Assembly: GCF_000023845.1 (NCBI RefSeq)
Contig: NC_013170.1
Location: 682,001-746,000 of the forward strand
Length of the DNA stretch: 64,000 nucleotides
Origin: Cryptobacterium curtum DSM 15641
GTDB taxonomy: Bacteria > Actinomycetota > Coriobacteriia > Coriobacteriales > Eggerthellaceae
Direction: 5' to 3'
A model generated the notes under the pieces. It was not told the DNA's origin. It saw nothing but the letters and a program-made list of their open reading frames with translations, and did no database searches. Below are positions 8,213 through 17,179 of the stretch, piece by piece (position 1 is the first letter of the stretch; each line of letters begins with the position of its first letter). Both the position numbers and the translations under genes were made by a program.

Positions 8213-10078
8213 ATGAAGGCCCGCAAAAACACAAGTGAACGCTACACCATTACACTAGCGCATGGCAGCTTACGAGGAATAGCCGTTTCTCTTCAGGCGG
8301 CTCTTCTTCCTTTAGCGATTATTATTTTTACGGCTGGTTGGTATCTTTTTGATTTCGATGTAATGCTTGCTGGTGTGGCGTGTTTGTTTGTGGCAAATGT
8401 TCTCTATGCATGCCTGAATCTGCGCGATCGTCTGCTTTTTTTATTTCTGCATGCTGGCATTGCCCTTTTTCTGCTCTCGCGCCCGCTTATTGCCGAATTT
8501 GATGAAAAGCTGACGTGGAAGCTTTCTTCACCAGAAGCAACTTTTTTTGCGCTTGCTGCACTGTTTATCTCGCTTGCTTGTTGCTTTATCGGTGATGTGG
8601 TGTTTAGCGCCTGTGTCTCATACAACAAACGCCGCGTAGCACAGCGCGCACAATTACGCCCAACACTCGTATGTGATGCTTTACAGCAGGCCGATCAACA
8701 AGGGGAAAGTGCAGCTGAGACTCACGCTGATGGGCGGGTATTTCGTCATGAATCTGCCCGTCTGCTGTCTGTACGCTTTTCTCTAGCGGGCCTCACGAAT
8801 ACGCTGGCGTCATCAGAAAAGGTGCGCTGTTTGCGCATTGCGACGGCATTGCTTTTTATTGTTTGCTTGGTTGGAGCACTTGCTGAAGGAGCAATTCTTG
8901 TTGTGCATATGCGCGGCATGCATTACGAGGAATTCTATCTCACTTCGACAAGCGATTACGTGCCGTGGTCAATTGACTTACTGAAAGTCATGCTGCCCTA
9001 TATGCTCTGCGGATATTTGGCTACGCTGCCACGTCGACGCCCGGCTACTCTTGCACTAACTGCCTTCATCATAACGGCTATTCCTATGCTCATGATTGGG
9101 TCGCGTGCGGATTTTGTTATCGACGTTTTGTTCGCGGCGCTTTACTGCGTGTTGCGTCAGATTATCGACACTGATGAGCGCTGGATTACGCGCCGTGTTG
9201 TTATTGCGGCGGTTATTTTGATACCGGTGGGTATTTTCGCATTGGGTATGATGGACTACATCCGTTCTGACAAAGCGAACCCCGAATTTACCTTCGCCCG
9301 TCAAATTGTCGATGCGCTTTATAAGCAGGGAGTCAGCTTTACCATTCTGGGGCATGGCTTCGATGTAAATGGACAGATTCAAGATCTCGGTTTTAAGTTC
9401 TACAGTATGGGTGGCGTGATTACCAATTTCACCCAAGGGTTTATTGGAACAACGTTTTTTGGCTTTCATGATTTAGGGTCAGCAAACAGTCCTGATCTTG
9501 CCCTGTATGGCAATTCATATGCTCATGCCATGTCATATTTCGCGCATCCAAACTATCTGGGTGGCGAAGGATATGGATCATCTTATTTGCTTGAGCTCTA
9601 TGCTGATTTTGGGTATGGCGGTATTGCCGTTGGCAGTTTCGTTATTTCATTCTGTTTAGGAGCGCTTTCACGCTCGATTGGCCGCAGTTGGTTCTGGGGT
9701 ATGATTGCCCTTATATCGTCACAGCTTGTTTTTCATATGCCGCGCGGTTATGCCGGTGAATGGATTGATTTTATGATTACGACACGGTTTCTTTTGGCTG
9801 TAGTTTTAATTATTTGTCTTGCGGCACTAGTGGCGTTTGCTATGCGTGGGTGGGTAAAAGATTGCACCACTCATATCCCTTCGCTTATGACAGTTGCACC
9901 TCGGCTATCAGGTAAAGTCCCTCTACACGACACGATTACTAGCTCAGGTCTTGCGGTAGGTTCTCAGGCTGGTGCGGGACATCTTGTTGACAATCCAGCG
10001 CGCGGTACGCCTGCAACGTTTAATTCATTTGGTATTCCATTAGTTAGTGCCATACTGGTGCCCAAGCAGAAACGATAG
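8213..10078 (+). CDS. Wzy-like polysaccharide polymerase
   Basis: This 621-residue polytopic protein has about 12 to 14 membrane segments and a large extracytoplasmic loop in its second half, as in the O-antigen polysaccharide polymerase (Wzy) family. The SRADFVIDVLFAAL segment and the loop around GGEGYGSSYLLELYADFG resemble that family, where a conserved acidic and aromatic loop carries the polymerising site. It would join lipid-linked repeat units outside the membrane. The stretch of about 40 residues near position 160 is hydrophilic and unlike the rest. It is followed 9 bases later by the Wzz-like gene, a standard pairing. No strong ribosome site is visible before the ATG. Confidence 0.7.
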   Translation: MKARKNTSERYTITLAHGSLRGIAVSLQAALLPLAIIIFTAGWYLFDFDVMLAGVACLFVANVLYACLNLRDRLLFLFLHAGIALFLLSRPLIAEFDEKLTWKLSSPEATFFALAALFISLACCFIGDVVFSACVSYNKRRVAQRAQLRPTLVCDALQQADQQGESAAETHADGRVFRHESARLLSVRFSLAGLTNTLASSEKVRCLRIATALLFIVCLVGALAEGAILVVHMRGMHYEEFYLTSTSDYVPWSIDLLKVMLPYMLCGYLATLPRRRPATLALTAFIITAIPMLMIGSRADFVIDVLFAALYCVLRQIIDTDERWITRRVVIAAVILIPVGIFALGMMDYIRSDKANPEFTFARQIVDALYKQGVSFTILGHGFDVNGQIQDLGFKFYSMGGVITNFTQGFIGTTFFGFHDLGSANSPDLALYGNSYAHAMSYFAHPNYLGGEGYGSSYLLELYADFGYGGIAVGSFVISFCLGALSRSIGRSWFWGMIALISSQLVFHMPRGYAGEWIDFMITTRFLLAVVLIICLAALVAFAMRGWVKDCTTHIPSLMTVAPRLSGKVPLHDTITSSGLAVGSQAGAGHLVDNPARGTPATFNSFGIPLVSAILVPKQKR

Positions 10079-10087
10079 GGAGCAGAC

Positions 10088-11170
10088 ATGTTTAATTTTT
10101 CAACGGTGTGCGAAAGCGTACGACGGCATTGGATTCCCATTGCCATTATTACGGCAGTTTGCTTACTTGCCGGAGTGGGTTCATCGTATCTGCGGAGCGA
10201 TGGTACGGTTGATGCATCACCGAAGTACACAGCTGAGGCTGCTGTTTATGCCATCGGGTATGGATATGGCGAACAAAATCACATTGGGGATAGCTATAAC
10301 TATCAGCAAAACGAAACGTTAATGAGTAACGATATCCGTCGCATTATGGTGAGTGCCGAAGTAGCGGGTGAAGTCCGCGCCAAGTACGGAAGCGATGTGA
10401 CTATTACGGTTCCGTGGTGGTACGACACGAAGAGCAACAGCACTATCTCATCGCGTTATGTGTTTGTTAACGTAGTAGCAAGCGATGCGCAGACAGCACT
10501 TGATGCTGCTCAAGAAATCGCTGATAAGACCGTCGAAATCGCGAAAGACCGTGTGCCAATATCGTATATCGAAGTAGCCGAACCAGCTACTCTCACCAGC
10601 ACCGATGCGCAGAAAGCGGGCGATTGGGGATCCAATGCGCTGGTGTCTTCGTCGTCTACGACAGGTCAGGCGACTGCCTCTTCACCGAGCCTTAGCGTGA
10701 AGAACATCGTTATCTTCCTCTTTGTGGGCTTGGCTGGTTCCATTGTGCTGTTTGCGGCGTGGGATATCCTTTCTCGTCGCGTTCGTTCAGCAACTGATAT
10801 TGAACGGCTGCTTGATATACCGGTTCTTGCACATCTTGCAGCAGGTGATTCAGGTGAGGTGGCTGCTTCAGCTGTTGCCGCACTTACTAAGCGTAGCAAT
10901 ATTGAATCTCTTGTTGTGGTTGGTGCGAGCAGCCGTGATGAAGCGCCAGCGGTTGTTGAGCGCATCTCGTCCATTGATGGTTTGTCAGTAACAGGACCGG
11001 TCTTTTTGGCACAGGACGATAAAGCTGCGTTGCGCCTGCAAGAGGGGCAAGCTGTGCTTGTTGTATTGCGCGAAGGCGCTTCTTCGGGTCGACAGATCGA
11101 AAATGCCTTGTCACAGATCAAAATTGCTGGCACTCCTGTGCTGGGCGCCGTGTTTGTTTCAAAAAAGTAG
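10088..11170 (+). CDS. Wzz/YveK-like chain-length protein with a degenerate kinase-like tail
   Basis: This 360-residue protein has one membrane segment at about 15-33, an extracytoplasmic domain, and a second membrane segment at about 205-227. This is the two-helix layout of Wzz and YveK polysaccharide co-polymerases, which set glycan chain length. A further 130 cytoplasmic residues follow. They read like the fold of the CpsD/Wzc tyrosine kinase (LVVVGASSRDEAP at about 275-287, ending in LGAVFVSKK), but the Walker A GEGKT loop is missing and there is no tyrosine cluster at the end. The ATG is preceded by AGGGAG with good spacing. Either the tail is a pseudokinase or the resemblance is structural only. 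No separate kinase is in view. Confidence 0.68.
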   Translation: MFNFSTVCESVRRHWIPIAIITAVCLLAGVGSSYLRSDGTVDASPKYTAEAAVYAIGYGYGEQNHIGDSYNYQQNETLMSNDIRRIMVSAEVAGEVRAKYGSDVTITVPWWYDTKSNSTISSRYVFVNVVASDAQTALDAAQEIADKTVEIAKDRVPISYIEVAEPATLTSTDAQKAGDWGSNALVSSSSTTGQATASSPSLSVKNIVIFLFVGLAGSIVLFAAWDILSRRVRSATDIERLLDIPVLAHLAAGDSGEVAASAVAALTKRSNIESLVVVGASSRDEAPAVVERISSIDGLSVTGPVFLAQDDKAALRLQEGQAVLVVLREGASSGRQIENALSQIKIAGTPVLGAVFVSKK

Positions 11171-11376
11171 ACGTATCTTTCACACGCTGAAGCTGCATCG
11201 AATTGTGTGGTGACGTGTGTGAAAGGGGTGTTCCCTTGATGTCTGGCGGCATCGAAAGATATGCTTGGAATAAACCGGAGGGAACAGGAATGTTCCTTGA
11301 CGTGTGACAGCATCTGTGTGCACATCAAGTGCGGCAATATAGAAATAAATACAGGAATAAAGGAAGTGTAAAGCGC
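11171..11376 (+). other. 206-bp leader with inverted and imperfect direct repeats
   Basis: No gene is seen. CTTTCACAC at 11177-11185 is exactly complementary to GTGTGAAAG at 11217-11225 and could form a 9-bp hairpin with a 31-base loop. Downstream, two imperfect copies of a GTTCC(C)TTGA...GCATC block follow each other. The region may hold the promoter and a structured 5' leader for the aminotransferase operon. Confidence 0.4.
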
Positions 11377-12444
11377 ATGCTTAATTTTACCGTAGGACCC
11401 GTTCAGATGAACGATCAGGTGCGAAAGATCGGTTCCGAGCAGGTTCCGTATTTTCGAACCGATGAATTTTCCACGGTGATGCTAGAAAACGAACGGCTGC
11501 TCAAGGAACTGGCTGGCGCTTCTTCATCTTCACGTGCAGTGTTCATTACCGGGTCGGGTACGGCTTCTATGGAGGCTGCGGTTATGAATTGCCTAACCAT
11601 CCACGACAAAGTGCTTGTGGTGGATGGCGGGTCGTTTGGACATCGCTTTTGCGAGCTTATGGACATCCACTCCATTCCCTATGAAGCACTTGTGCTTGAA
11701 CGTGGCCAGGTATTCACTGAGGCTGATTTAGCTCCGTATGCACAGGGTGGTTTCACTGCGTTTGTACTGAATATGGGGGAAACCTCAACTGGTGTTCTGT
11801 ACAATATGGAACTTGTCGCGCAATTCTGTCGTGATAATAACCTGTTCCTGATCACCGATGCGATTAGCAGCTTTCTTGCCGATGAAGTGCATATGGCCAA
11901 ATGGGGCATTGATGTACTTATTATTGGGTCGCAAAAGGGTTTAGCGGTACCGCCCGGTGCCAGTGCGCTGGTGCTCTCTGAGGCGGCACTTGACCGTGTG
12001 CAAAAGGCTTATCCGGCCATTATGTATTTTGACCTCACACGTGCACTTGCCAACGCTGAGCGAGGCCAGACACCCTTTACACCAGCTGTTGGTATTCTCT
12101 TGCAGATAAACGAGCGCCTTCGTGAAGTAACGAGTATTGGCCTTGAAGCGGAACTTGCCCGTGTGCGGCATCAGGCCGAAGATTTCAGGCAGCGTATTGA
12201 AGGAATGCCATTTCATCCCTTTGCTGCCCATCCATCGTGTGCAGTTACATCGCTTGAGGCTGAAGGGTTTTCAGCACGCGATTTATTCGTGCAGATGAAG
12301 GATGTCTACCACATGTGGGTGTGCCCAAATGGCGGGGAACTTGCCGATCGCGTTTTTCGTGTTGGACATATTGGCAATCTCACACCATCTGATAACGCTG
12401 CATTAATCGAAGCGCTCAAGTATGCTCTGGACGATATAAACTGA
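11377..12444 (+). CDS. Class V PLP aminotransferase (alanine-glyoxylate / aminoethylphosphonate transaminase-like)
   Basis: This 355-residue cytoplasmic protein begins with FTVGPVQMNDQV, the start typical of class V transaminases such as AGT and PhnW. The TGSGTASMEAAV glycine-rich turn binds PLP phosphate, TDAISS carries the PLP-ring aspartate, and K187 in GSQKGL is the Schiff-base lysine. It is therefore probably active. ATG 11377 fits the family N-terminus and has AGGAAG 10 bases upstream. It is 14 bp ahead of the cytidylyltransferase fusion, so the pair likely works in one branch: amination of a small keto-compound, then CDP activation. The real amino acceptor is unknown. Confidence 0.83.
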   Translation: MLNFTVGPVQMNDQVRKIGSEQVPYFRTDEFSTVMLENERLLKELAGASSSSRAVFITGSGTASMEAAVMNCLTIHDKVLVVDGGSFGHRFCELMDIHSIPYEALVLERGQVFTEADLAPYAQGGFTAFVLNMGETSTGVLYNMELVAQFCRDNNLFLITDAISSFLADEVHMAKWGIDVLIIGSQKGLAVPPGASALVLSEAALDRVQKAYPAIMYFDLTRALANAERGQTPFTPAVGILLQINERLREVTSIGLEAELARVRHQAEDFRQRIEGMPFHPFAAHPSCAVTSLEAEGFSARDLFVQMKDVYHMWVCPNGGELADRVFRVGHIGNLTPSDNAALIEALKYALDDIN

Positions 12445-12458
12445 TAGGAGATAGGATC

Positions 12459-13853
12459 ATGCGCGATGGCAAGAAGGTAGTTATTACCTACGGCACGTAC
12501 GACCTGCTTCATTTCGGCCATATTGCCCTTCTGAAGCGAGCTCGCGCCTTGGGTGATTTCCTTATCGTGGGTATTACATCGGATGCCTTCGACAAGCAGC
12601 GCGGTAAATTTAATGTGAGTCAATCGCTGGTTGAGCGCATCGAAGCGGTACGCTCAACCGGTTTGGCTGACATGATTGTCGTTGAAGAGTATCGCGGTCA
12701 GAAGATTGCCGATATCCAGAAGTACCATGTCGATGTGTTTGCTATTGGGTCTGACTGGCAAGGTAAATTCGATTATCTCGAAAAGTACTGCGAGGTTGTG
12801 TATCTTGAGCGTACGAAGGGCGTGTCGAGTACTGAACTGCGTGAAAAGGACGCTGATGAACTCACTATTGGATGCATCGGTTGTGATTATCTTTCCGATC
12901 GCTTTGTGCGTGAGAGTTCATTCGTCCTAGGGGCTCATATTACGGCAGCGTGGGACGAAGACGAAGATACCCGCGATGCATTTTGTCGTCACTGGAATCT
13001 CCAGCAGGTTGCATCGATTGATGATTTACTTGATACGGTTGATGCCGTTTATATATCGCTTCCCATTAACGAACGCTTTTCTACTATTGAACAGGCCCTG
13101 CGTGCAGGCTGTCATGTAATAGCAGAAGGCCCACAGTTTCTTTCTACTGCTGAACTTAACCATGCGCGCACGCTTGCCCAAGAGGGTGGCTTGATTTTAT
13201 TCGATGCCGTCAAGACGCGCTATTTTCCCGCATTTGAGCATCTGAAGCTCTTGCTTGAAAGCGGCATTATTGGTGAAGTTAAAGATATCGACGCATCGTT
13301 TTCACATGTATTTGACGAACTCGACAAAGCAAATCGCTACGAGGGCAGCTTCTATGACATGGCGTCCTATATTCTGTTGCCCGCCGTCGACTTTCTGGGT
13401 CCTGATTTCTTGAGAAAAGATCTTATCTGTCGCTTTGAAGGCGACTTTTGCACGTGGACGAAATGCAATCTCACGTATGCCTCGTCAACTGCCACGTTAC
13501 GCACTGGTCGCGGCATGAAAACCGAAGGTGATATGACCATCACCGGTACCGATGGATTTCTTTATATCCCTTCGCCATGGTGGCTGATGAACTACTTTGA
13601 GTTGCGTACTGAAGACTTACGCGCGACAAAACGGTTTTACTTTGAGTATGCTGGCGAAGGACAGCGTTATGAACTGGCTGAATTTATGCGCATTGTGTTT
13701 GATAAAAATAGACAGGATTCTTCCAATGAAGTACGTGCGTGGGCACGTATGGAAGCAGTAACGCGTCTTGTTGAAGCGTTTGATTGTGGCGATATATTCA
13801 AGTTGACCGATTCTGCCTGTGCTTTCGGTGGCGGCGAAACCGTTGTTGATTAA
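12459..13853 (+). CDS. Cytidylyltransferase fused to a degenerate Gfo/Idh/MocA-type domain
   Basis: This 464-residue protein has two domains. Residues 5-130 are a TagD-like cytidylyltransferase with HFGH at 18-21 and RTKGVSST at 118-125, all key positions kept. Residues 135-440 have the layout of a Gfo/Idh/MocA oxidoreductase, including VDAVYISLPINERF and ALRAGCHVIAEGP. The usual catalytic lysine of the EKP motif is glycine here (G224), and the nucleotide-binding GxGxxG reads GCIGCD. The second domain may therefore bind a substrate without redox chemistry. The ATG has a good TAGGAG/ATAGGA site. The gene sits between the aminotransferase and a glycosyltransferase. It likely makes a CDP-activated head group for a LicD enzyme; the identity is not readable from sequence. 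Confidence 0.8.
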   Translation: MRDGKKVVITYGTYDLLHFGHIALLKRARALGDFLIVGITSDAFDKQRGKFNVSQSLVERIEAVRSTGLADMIVVEEYRGQKIADIQKYHVDVFAIGSDWQGKFDYLEKYCEVVYLERTKGVSSTELREKDADELTIGCIGCDYLSDRFVRESSFVLGAHITAAWDEDEDTRDAFCRHWNLQQVASIDDLLDTVDAVYISLPINERFSTIEQALRAGCHVIAEGPQFLSTAELNHARTLAQEGGLILFDAVKTRYFPAFEHLKLLLESGIIGEVKDIDASFSHVFDELDKANRYEGSFYDMASYILLPAVDFLGPDFLRKDLICRFEGDFCTWTKCNLTYASSTATLRTGRGMKTEGDMTITGTDGFLYIPSPWWLMNYFELRTEDLRATKRFYFEYAGEGQRYELAEFMRIVFDKNRQDSSNEVRAWARMEAVTRLVEAFDCGDIFKLTDSACAFGGGETVVD

Positions 13854-13859
13854 GGTAGC

Positions 13860-14840
13860 ATGATGGCGAATCCTCTTATTTCAGTTATTGTTCCGGTGTA
13901 CAACGTTGAAAAGTATCTTGATCGTTGCATGCAATCAATTGTCGATCAGACGTATCGCAATCTTGAGATTATTCTGGTCGACGATGGTTCTTCCGATGGT
14001 TCTGGTGCACTGTGTGACACTTGGGCGCAGCAGGATAATCGTATTATCGTGCTCCATAAAAAAAATGGTGGTTTGTCTGATGCACGCAATGCTGGTGTAC
14101 AGACCTCTCACGGTGACTGGATAGGTTTTGTCGATAGTGACGATTACATTGATAAGCAGATGTATGAATCACTCTATTCACTGATTGAGTATACGAATAG
14201 TGATATGGCGCTCTGTGCAGTTGCTGATGTGTATGCTGATCATACTGATGTCCCCGCAATGAGCGCTGAGAATTTTACGGTATTGACTACTAAAGAAGTA
14301 CTTTCTGACATCTTCTTAAACAAGACACTTATGGTGGGGGTACCGCCGCGCTTATATCCTGCTTGGCTTGTGCGCGAAGTGCCTTCTCCAGCAGGAAAGA
14401 CTCACGAGGACGCATTTATTGTAGTTGATTTATTTTCTCGTGTGGAACATATAGTTATTGATCGAGTCCCGCGCTATTTTTACTGCCATAATGAAGGCAC
14501 TATTACCTCGACGCCTTCTTTGCGAGCAGCAAGCGATAATATTGAAGCATGGGAACACAATCGCGTTCTCGTCGAAAAACTGTATCCCGATCTTATGCAG
14601 GATGTTCTGTTTCGTTGCTATTGGGCTCATTTTGATGTACTTGATGGCATGATGCTTTCAAATGCTGAAATGCATGAACAGCAAAAGGTTATCAATTATC
14701 TTTTAAGTCATAAAGCAGATATTCTCGCTCATCCACACGTATCAGCAAAGCGTAAGTTGGCCCTCCGCTTACTTAGTATCAGTAAAAAACTGTATCGTCT
14801 GCTTGTTATGTTGCAGAACCGTCACATTCGGTATAACTAA
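13860..14840 (+). CDS. Family 2 glycosyltransferase
   Basis: This 326-residue protein is a GT-A fold transferase. It shows ISVIVPVYNVEKYLDRCM at the N-terminus, EIILVDDGSSDGS, then GGLSDARNAGV and the metal-binding FVDSDDYID at about 95-103. This pattern is common in enzymes that add hexose or galactofuranose units to capsule repeats. There is no membrane segment, so it acts at the cytoplasmic membrane face. Two ATG codons (13860 and 13863) follow AAGG at short distance. The gene begins 6 bp after the fusion gene and is 14 bp ahead of the next glycosyltransferase, so they are one operon. Confidence 0.87.
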   Translation: MMANPLISVIVPVYNVEKYLDRCMQSIVDQTYRNLEIILVDDGSSDGSGALCDTWAQQDNRIIVLHKKNGGLSDARNAGVQTSHGDWIGFVDSDDYIDKQMYESLYSLIEYTNSDMALCAVADVYADHTDVPAMSAENFTVLTTKEVLSDIFLNKTLMVGVPPRLYPAWLVREVPSPAGKTHEDAFIVVDLFSRVEHIVIDRVPRYFYCHNEGTITSTPSLRAASDNIEAWEHNRVLVEKLYPDLMQDVLFRCYWAHFDVLDGMMLSNAEMHEQQKVINYLLSHKADILAHPHVSAKRKLALRLLSISKKLYRLLVMLQNRHIRYN

Positions 14841-14854
14841 GCGGGTGTTTTCGT

Positions 14855-15991
14855 ATGCGTGTGGGAATTTTCGTTTCTTCTCTGCAGTGTTTAGGTGGTG
14901 CTATTCGTGTCGCCGTTTCCATGGCGAATCGACTGTGTTCCGATATTTCTGTCACGCTTTTTGAACTGACAGGTCACCAAGAAACTCCTTATCCAATTGA
15001 CAGTCGTGTTTCCATTGTTTCGCTGGGTGTTGATGATGGTCGCATTCGACAGAAAGTTCGATCTTCATATCAAGCACTGAAGAATGCCCTGAGTACCCAT
15101 CCAGTTGATTTAATGTTAGGTATTGGTCTTGATGAAACTGTTGAGGCGATCGCGCCGTGTCGCATGCGGCGGGTGCCACTTGTGTATTGCGATCATGGAG
15201 CCCTTATCAATCAGTTGGATGACCGTTCGACCACCTTTTTGCGTCGGGTATGTGTAACGTTATGTCCTAAGACGGTTACTCTTACGCAGCAGACGCTTGA
15301 AGATTACCAGCGCATCATGCATGTCCCCGCCCGTAAATTGGTCTGCATTCCCAATTGGATTCCCGATTATTTATTTGCGAATGCTCAGCATTACAATCCT
15401 TCTTTAAAACGCATTCTTTGGGCTGGTCGTCTCGACGCTGAAAAGGGTGTTGATCATCTGGTTGCTATCGCGGCACAGGTACTACCTTCTCGGCCCGATT
15501 GGATATGGGATGTATACGGCGCATCAGTGCTTGAAAATACATCATTCAATATTGTTGATGAGATTGAGCAGGCGGGCATTAGCAAGCAACTGCGTTTGTG
15601 TGGCACCGTCGACGACATGCCTGATCGCTATCCACGCTATTCCATTGGAACGCTAACATCCTATCGCGAGGGGCTTCCCTTGTTTTTATTAGAAGGGAAG
15701 GCGTCGGGCCTGCCGCTTGTTTCCTTTGATGTTGATACCGGTCCGCGAGATATCATTAAAGATGGGCAGGATGGCTTTTTGATTAAACCCTATGACTGCA
15801 CATCCTATGCGCAGCATCTTGCCCAGCTCATGGACAACGAACAGCTGCGTGCACAGTTTTCTGCTGCCAGCCAGTATGGCGCCGAAGCGTTTTCTGAATC
15901 ACGAGTCAGTCGTTTGTGGCTCGATTTATTTGACGAAATAACAGGAAAGAAGATAAAGAAGCAGCAAAGAGGACGGCAGGGAACGAAGTAA
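14855..15991 (+). CDS. Family 4 (group 1) glycosyltransferase
   Basis: This 378-residue protein is a GT-B fold enzyme. The N-terminal domain starts MRVGIFVSSLQCLGGAIRVA. The C-terminal domain has ILWAGRLDAEKGVDHLV and a conserved EGLPLFLLEGKASGLP, where the first Glu contacts the donor sugar. It belongs to the broad group-1 glycosyltransferases that use NDP-sugars and make capsule or cell-wall glycans. The last residues are strongly basic (KKIKKQQRGRQG), which may help membrane attachment. The donor is unknown. The gene closes a run of tightly spaced locus genes; a 140-bp gap follows before the third licD. Confidence 0.85.
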   Translation: MRVGIFVSSLQCLGGAIRVAVSMANRLCSDISVTLFELTGHQETPYPIDSRVSIVSLGVDDGRIRQKVRSSYQALKNALSTHPVDLMLGIGLDETVEAIAPCRMRRVPLVYCDHGALINQLDDRSTTFLRRVCVTLCPKTVTLTQQTLEDYQRIMHVPARKLVCIPNWIPDYLFANAQHYNPSLKRILWAGRLDAEKGVDHLVAIAAQVLPSRPDWIWDVYGASVLENTSFNIVDEIEQAGISKQLRLCGTVDDMPDRYPRYSIGTLTSYREGLPLFLLEGKASGLPLVSFDVDTGPRDIIKDGQDGFLIKPYDCTSYAQHLAQLMDNEQLRAQFSAASQYGAEAFSESRVSRLWLDLFDEITGKKIKKQQRGRQGTK

Positions 15992-16091
15992 AGCAGCTAG
16001 CAGAGAAATGAGCAGGTACCGAAACAAAGAATTGCGTTACTGCATAGCGGGTGGTGCAAAGAGTCTTTTGAGTAGTACCAGACAACCATCT

Positions 16092-16106
16092 CAGGTACGA
16101 TACCTG
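16092..16106 (+). repeat. Short perfect inverted repeat before licD copy 3
   Basis: CAGGTA and TACCTG flank a 3-base loop 25 bases before the licD start. There is no T tract after it, so it is not a terminator. It might be an operator half-pair or chance. Confidence 0.3.
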
Positions 16107-16131
16107 CAGAATATAAGGGAAAAGGAAATCA

Positions 16132-17004
16132 ATGGGTATTTCGCTCCGAGAATATCAACTGTTTGAGCTTAAGATTCTCAAGGAATTTTCTGGCATATGC
16201 GATCAACATAATCTGAATTGGTGGATTGGGTACGGAACACTCTTAGGCGCTGCGCGTCATAAAGGGTTTATCCCGTGGGATGACGATATCGATGTGTGGA
16301 TGATGCCTGATGACTATCTGGCTTTCCGCGAAATTTGTCGCACTGAACTGAACAGTGAATACTATCTGAATGTACATTCTTTTAATCCAGCTAATGCGAT
16401 AACCTGGCAGTGTCTTGGTGTGCGCAACACCACATCGATTCCGCGTAATCAGCTCGATGTTCCGGCTGATTGGGGAGTCTGCATGGATATCTTCCCCTTG
16501 GTTCCGTGCCCTAACCCTGAAACACCGCGATTTTCTGGGTTTCTGAAGCGCATTCGATCGTTTCAGCGGTTAAGTTCAAAGTATGTTTATGCCAATGATG
16601 TATCGAAGACGTCAGGTTTGCGTAAGCTGTACAACAAGTGGCGTGCTTCTGGTTCCGATGAACAAAACATTACGAAATGGCTTGCGGTCGAAAACGCTCT
16701 TTTCACTGACAAAGCTAACTTGGCAAGTGGTTGGGTTACCGATATTGATTGTGTTGAACCGGCTGATTCCTATAAGCGCTCTTGGTTCGATTCAACGGTT
16801 TATCTCGACTACGAAGACATGAAAGTGCCTGCTCCAGGCGAGTATCAAAAGGTGCTTGCGCACTGTTATGGCGAAGACTGGGCTCAGATTCCTGACGAGT
16901 CAAGCGATTTGCGGTGGTGCCATTCTGGTGGTGGGTCAGACGATGTCATAGTGAGTCTTGATACACCCTATACCGATTATTGGCCTGAGAATCGCGTCGA
17001 CTAG
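16132..17004 (+). CDS. LicD family phosphotransferase, copy 3
   Basis: This 290-residue protein has the LicD signature YGTLLGAARHKGFIPWDDDI with D50, D51, D52 and D54. It is the copy nearest the choline-binding-repeat protein that follows, separated by 175 bp. It has a clear ribosome site, AAAAGGAA, 6 bases before the ATG. Compared with copies 1 and 2, the middle of the protein is different, with many Trp residues near the C-terminus, which supports a distinct acceptor. The family transfers phosphocholine in pneumococcus and Haemophilus. Other members are thought to handle other phospho-alcohols, so the head group here is open. Confidence 0.86.
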   Translation: MGISLREYQLFELKILKEFSGICDQHNLNWWIGYGTLLGAARHKGFIPWDDDIDVWMMPDDYLAFREICRTELNSEYYLNVHSFNPANAITWQCLGVRNTTSIPRNQLDVPADWGVCMDIFPLVPCPNPETPRFSGFLKRIRSFQRLSSKYVYANDVSKTSGLRKLYNKWRASGSDEQNITKWLAVENALFTDKANLASGWVTDIDCVEPADSYKRSWFDSTVYLDYEDMKVPAPGEYQKVLAHCYGEDWAQIPDESSDLRWCHSGGGSDDVIVSLDTPYTDYWPENRVD

Positions 17005-17179
17005 CACATGATTGGTTCAATAGTCGCTAAGGATATAGCTTAATTGACCCTCAAACCGCGCCGTTAAAGTGTGACTGGTTTCAACGTGTCTCGTGTATCT
17101 CTTACAGCTGATGGGTCTAAAATCGCGTAAGATAAGCGTATCGTATGCTTCGTTCTTTAGGCAGTAAAAAGGGGTAGCC

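Noticed and set aside
10666-11337. 223-codon antisense frame over the Wzz-like gene
   Set aside because: Long antisense frame caused by the codon composition of the real gene; composition is Ser, Thr and Arg rich with no domain pattern.
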